From positions 1-7,904 of the forward strand of contig NZ_JYJG01000380.1 in the NCBI RefSeq assembly GCF_000955955.1: DNA of 7,904 nucleotides, read 5' to 3'. The notes below the pieces were generated by a model. The model was not told the DNA's origin and ran no database searches. It worked only from the letters and a program-made list of their open reading frames with translations. Positions within the stretch are counted from its first letter, which is position 1. Each line of letters starts with the position of its first letter. A program made the position numbers and the translations under genes. Origin of the DNA: Lentzea aerocolonigenes. Its GTDB lineage: Bacteria > Actinomycetota > Actinomycetes > Mycobacteriales > Pseudonocardiaceae. Positions 5,294-7,904 of this stretch are shown in pieces.

Positions 5294-7681
5294 ATGGCTG
5301 CGAAACCTGGACTGGTCGGGCGGGACCGGGAGACGACTCGGCTGGCGGGCGCGCTGTCGGCGGCGGCTCGTGGCGACGGGCACCTCGTCGTGGCCACCGG
5401 GGGACTGGGGTCCGGCAAGACGGCGCTGCTCACCGCCGCGCGTGAGCTGGCGGCGCAGCGAGGGTTCACGGTGCTGGCCGCGCGAGGCAGCTATCTCGAA
5501 CGCGAGCTGCCGTTCGGGCTGGTGAGCAGGCTGTTCGTGTGCGTGCAGCCGGGGGACGAGGTGCAGCACCTGCCGCGCATCGCCGCCGCGCTGGGGCAGT
5601 CGGATCAGCTCGCCGAGCCGGGGCCGGTGACGTTGCCGGAGTTGCACGTCCTGCATCGGGCACTCGCGCGCATGGCCAACGAACGGCCCGTGGCTCTTGT
5701 CGTCGACGACGCGCAGTGGGCCGACCAGCCGTCGTTGCAGTGGTTGAGCACGCTTCCGCACCGCATCGAGCACCTGCCGGTGTTCGCGCTGGCGGGGATC
5801 GGGGCGGGCGAGGTGTGCACCGGGCCGCAGACGCTCGAGGAGCTGCTCGCCGCGAGCACCAGCGAGATCCGGCTGGACGAGCTGTCGTTCGACGGCGTGC
5901 GCGCGTTGGTCGAGCAGGAGCTGGGGCGGCGGGCCGGCGACGAGTTCGTGACGCTCTGCCGTACGCAGGCAGGCGGCAACCCGTTGCTGCTGCTCAACTT
6001 GCTCCGCGCGCACCCTGGTGAGACCGCGCCGGCGTTGCTGCCCACGGTCAACGTCCGGCTGCGGCGCCTCGCCCCGCACGCCCCCGACGCCCTGCACGCG
6101 CTGGCCGTGCTGGGCGGTGAGGTCACGTTGCCGCGCGTCGCCGAGCTGATCGGCACCGAACCGTGCGAGCTGGCCGGAACGATCGCCTCGCTGCACCGCA
6201 TGGGACTGCTGTCGGCGGACGGCTCGCTCGTGCATCCGTTGGTGCGCAACACACTCCGCGAAGAGCTGACCATCACCGAACGGCAGGACCTGCACGCCGC
6301 CGCGGCCCGCTTGCTGACCGAGACGGGAGCGTCGGCCGAGGCGGTTGCCGAGCACCTGGTCGAGACGCGGCCGCTGGACGAGGAGTGGGCGACCGCGGTG
6401 CTGGTGTCCGCCGCCGGACGGGCCCGCGCGCGCAACCGGGTCGTGGACGCGGTCAGGTACCTGCGCAGGGCCATGGACGAGCCCGGATCTCAGGACTTGC
6501 TGGCGGAACTCGGTGAGGCGGAGTCCTATGTGGACGTTCCGGCGGCCGTGGACCACTTGGGGGAGGCCGATCCCGCGCACCCCGCACTGCCGGGGCTGCT
6601 GGCGTTGCTGGGGGAGGAGCCGGAGTTCGAACCGGACGGGATCGGTGACCCGGACGTCATGCCTGTGACGCCGTCGGAGTTCGACCCCTACCTGCGGGCG
6701 ATCGCATTTCTGCGGACGCGTGGTGAGCTTGCGGCGGCTTATGCCCGTGCGGACCGTGCGTTGACCATCGCGCGGCGGTGGCAGCATCGGCCGTGCGTCG
6801 CAGCGGCACTCACGGCGCGTTCGGCATGCCTCAGGGACCTTGGACGGTTGGTGGCCGCGGAGTCCGACGCCCGCGAGGCGCTGGCGACACTCGAAAGCTG
6901 CGGGGCGGCGCGGGTGTCGACGCCGATCTTCGCCGCGCTGACCGAGCTTTCCTTGGCACTGCTGGACATGGGCGACGTCGAGACGGCGGCGCAGGTGTTC
7001 GAGGTCGTGCCGGGCGAGGTGCCCGATCTGTTCGGCGCACCGGCACTGCTGGCCGCGCGGGGCAGGGTGCGGATCGCGGCCGAGCGCCGCAAGGACGGTG
7101 TGCGCGATCTGCTGGACTGCGGCGAACGGCTCCGCGCGCGTGGTTGCGACAGCACGTCGTGGCGGCTTCCTCTTGGAGGCGACCACCTCGTCGCAGAAGA
7201 GCTCTTAGCGCGCGCAACGGGCGCGGTGCTGCCGTTGGCGGCCGTGTTGCGTGAACAGGGCGTGCTCAGAGGCCTCGAAGGCATTGCGCTGCTTGAGGAA
7301 TCGGTCGCACTGCTGTCGACCACGAACGCGCTGCTGGAACGAGCCCGCAGCCACTTCGCGCTCGGCCGCGCGCTGCACCTCGCCGGACGGGTCAAGCCGG
7401 CCCGCGTCGAGCTCAGAACAGCCGTCGACCTCGCCGACGACTGCGGCGTCGACGACCTCGCCGAGGAGATCCGGCAGGAGCTCGCCGCCGGGCCCGCCGG
7501 CCTGACCGAGTCCGAGCGCCGGGTCGCCGCGCTGGCCGCCGAGGGCAAGATGAACCGGGAGATCGCGGCCGCGCTGTTCGTGCAGCTGCGCACCGTCGAG
7601 ATTCACCTGACGAAGGTCTATCGCAAGCTCGGTATCGACGGCCGCGACCAGCTGGCGCCCGCACTCCGGCTCGCCGGCTAG
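5294..7681 (+). CDS. LAL-type LuxR-family transcriptional regulator with N-terminal ATPase
   Basis: This 795-residue protein starts at ATG 5294, the only in-frame start between an upstream TAG (5258-5260) and the conserved LVGRDRE at residues 7-13. Walker A is GGLGSGKT (36-43) and Walker B is ALVVDDAQWAD (Asp138-Asp139), marking a STAND/LAL P-loop ATPase. The family's GGNPLLL and LVHPLVRNTLREEL segments follow. Residues about 370-720 form a helical, TPR-like arm. The C-terminus is a LuxR/GerE DNA-binding domain: LTESERRVAALAAEGKMNRE from 737, then EIHLTKVYRKLGI. LAL regulators are usually about 850-1000 residues, so this one is short; an abrupt acidic stretch (EEPEFEPDG) near residue 440 suggests a shortened arm. 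Such proteins are generally ligand- or nucleotide-responsive activators of pathway or secondary-metabolism genes. Codon 638 is a TTA. The convergent arabinofuranosidase-like gene is a neighbour, but regulation of it is not shown. Confidence 0.93.
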   Translation: MAAKPGLVGRDRETTRLAGALSAAARGDGHLVVATGGLGSGKTALLTAARELAAQRGFTVLAARGSYLERELPFGLVSRLFVCVQPGDEVQHLPRIAAALGQSDQLAEPGPVTLPELHVLHRALARMANERPVALVVDDAQWADQPSLQWLSTLPHRIEHLPVFALAGIGAGEVCTGPQTLEELLAASTSEIRLDELSFDGVRALVEQELGRRAGDEFVTLCRTQAGGNPLLLLNLLRAHPGETAPALLPTVNVRLRRLAPHAPDALHALAVLGGEVTLPRVAELIGTEPCELAGTIASLHRMGLLSADGSLVHPLVRNTLREELTITERQDLHAAAARLLTETGASAEAVAEHLVETRPLDEEWATAVLVSAAGRARARNRVVDAVRYLRRAMDEPGSQDLLAELGEAESYVDVPAAVDHLGEADPAHPALPGLLALLGEEPEFEPDGIGDPDVMPVTPSEFDPYLRAIAFLRTRGELAAAYARADRALTIARRWQHRPCVAAALTARSACLRDLGRLVAAESDAREALATLESCGAARVSTPIFAALTELSLALLDMGDVETAAQVFEVVPGEVPDLFGAPALLAARGRVRIAAERRKDGVRDLLDCGERLRARGCDSTSWRLPLGGDHLVAEELLARATGAVLPLAAVLREQGVLRGLEGIALLEESVALLSTTNALLERARSHFALGRALHLAGRVKPARVELRTAVDLADDCGVDDLAEEIRQELAAGPAGLTESERRVAALAAEGKMNREIAAALFVQLRTVEIHLTKVYRKLGIDGRDQLAPALRLAG
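7205..7207 (+). other. In-frame TTA (Leu638) codon, possible bldA control point
   Basis: The frame reads GAG CTC TTA GCG CGC at 7199-7213, giving Glu-Leu-Leu-Ala-Arg. In high-GC actinomycetes TTA is very rare and is decoded by the bldA tRNA, which in Streptomyces matures late in development. I found no other in-frame TTA in the genes of this window. That this organism uses bldA as a switch is inference from the related group. Confidence 0.75.
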
Positions 7682-7707
7682 CGGGCTCGGCGTTGCACCG
7701 AGCCCGC
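7681..7707. terminator. Bidirectional hairpin terminator between convergent genes
   Basis: GCGGGCTCGG (7681-7690) pairs perfectly with CCGAGCCCGC (7698-7707) across a 7-nt loop. The first stem base is the last base of the LuxR stop codon TAG. The minus-strand gene ends at 7718, so the hairpin can serve both transcripts. There is no T-rich tract on either side, as is common for actinomycete terminators. Confidence 0.8.
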
Positions 7708-7717
7708 CGCCACACCA

Positions 7718-7904
7718 CTAGCGCTGCAGCGTCAGCACGCCCGGCTTGTACGGCAGGAGGCCGTAGTCCACGCCGTCGGAGCTGGGATCACGTCCCTGGT
7801 AGAGGAACTGCAGGTTGCAGGGATCGATGGTCTTGGTCTGATCCGGGTTGGTGCGCACCAGATCGCCGTGGCTGATGTCGTTGGTCCACGTGGCGCCGCT
7901 GTTG
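7718..7904 (-). CDS. C-terminal end of probable GH62-type alpha-L-arabinofuranosidase (5' part outside window)
   Basis: Read on the minus strand, the frame is open from the window edge and ends in TAG at 7720-7718, giving 61 residues. The tail runs [20 protein letters not shown], then [20 protein letters not shown], and ends [15 protein letters not shown]. The combination of DISHGD-V-R, a [11 protein letters not shown] block and a short LPY-PG-LTLQ end fits my recollection of the C-terminal blade of GH62 (non-reducing-end alpha-L-arabinofuranosidase) beta-propeller enzymes, which strip arabinose from arabinoxylan and are secreted. The catalytic residues and any signal peptide or carbohydrate-binding module lie outside the window, so the family call rests on this tail alone. 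Another beta-propeller glycosidase is the main alternative. The frame is clearly coding: it has normal third-position GC and is followed by a terminator. Confidence 0.7.
   Translation of the reverse strand, partial: NSGATWTNDISHGDLVRTNPDQTKTIDPCNLQFLYQGRDPSSDGVDYGLLPYKPGVLTLQR

Noticed and set aside
5282..7186. 634-residue open frame on the minus strand
   Set aside because: It is antisense to the LAL regulator, which has clear Walker and HTH motifs; the minus frame is low-complexity Arg/Gln/His without motifs.

Overview
The window comes from a high-GC actinomycete. The coding regions are strongly GC-biased at third codon positions, GTG starts are common, and the gene families (sigma/CHAT module, LAL-type LuxR regulator, AzlCD with an XRE-cupin regulator) are typical of Actinomycetia. 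A member of the Pseudonocardiales (Lentzea, Saccharothrix or Amycolatopsis type) is a reasonable guess, but nothing in the window proves the genus.

Region 1 (1-3378, + strand) is a tightly packed three-gene module. It holds the C-terminal part of an ECF-like sigma-70 factor, a 157-residue beta-rich protein overlapping it by 4 nt (ATGA), and an 852-residue TPR protein ending in a CHAT (caspase-like) domain with its His/Cys dyad intact. The physical coupling suggests one signalling or response pathway linking transcription to a caspase-like protease. The substrate and trigger are unknown. This is the most system-like part of the window.

Region 2 (3382-4973) is a divergently organised transporter locus. 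A minus-strand XRE-type HTH regulator with a C-terminal cupin sensor faces azlC-azlD, a two-component branched-chain amino acid exporter of the AzlCD/YgaZH type. The intergenic space contains a perfect 7+7 bp inverted repeat (3961-3980) lying between a putative -35 and -10 of azlC and overlapping the probable transcription start of the regulator. This is a likely operator controlling both directions. The azlC mRNA is probably leaderless.

Region 3 (4974-5293) has no gene. Most of it is a degenerate nested tandem repeat: units of about 83 bp, each made of two related halves of about 39 and 44 bp. It is followed by a C-run/G-run inverted repeat upstream of the next gene.

Region 4 (5294-7681) is a 795-residue LAL-family LuxR regulator with an N-terminal P-loop ATPase, a helical arm and a C-terminal LuxR HTH. 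It carries the only in-frame TTA codon that I found in the window, so it is a candidate for bldA-dependent developmental control.

Region 5 (7682-7904) is a strong bidirectional hairpin terminator followed by the C-terminal end of a convergent minus-strand gene. That gene is probably a secreted GH62-type alpha-L-arabinofuranosidase. I saw no tRNA, rRNA, insertion sequence or CRISPR array.
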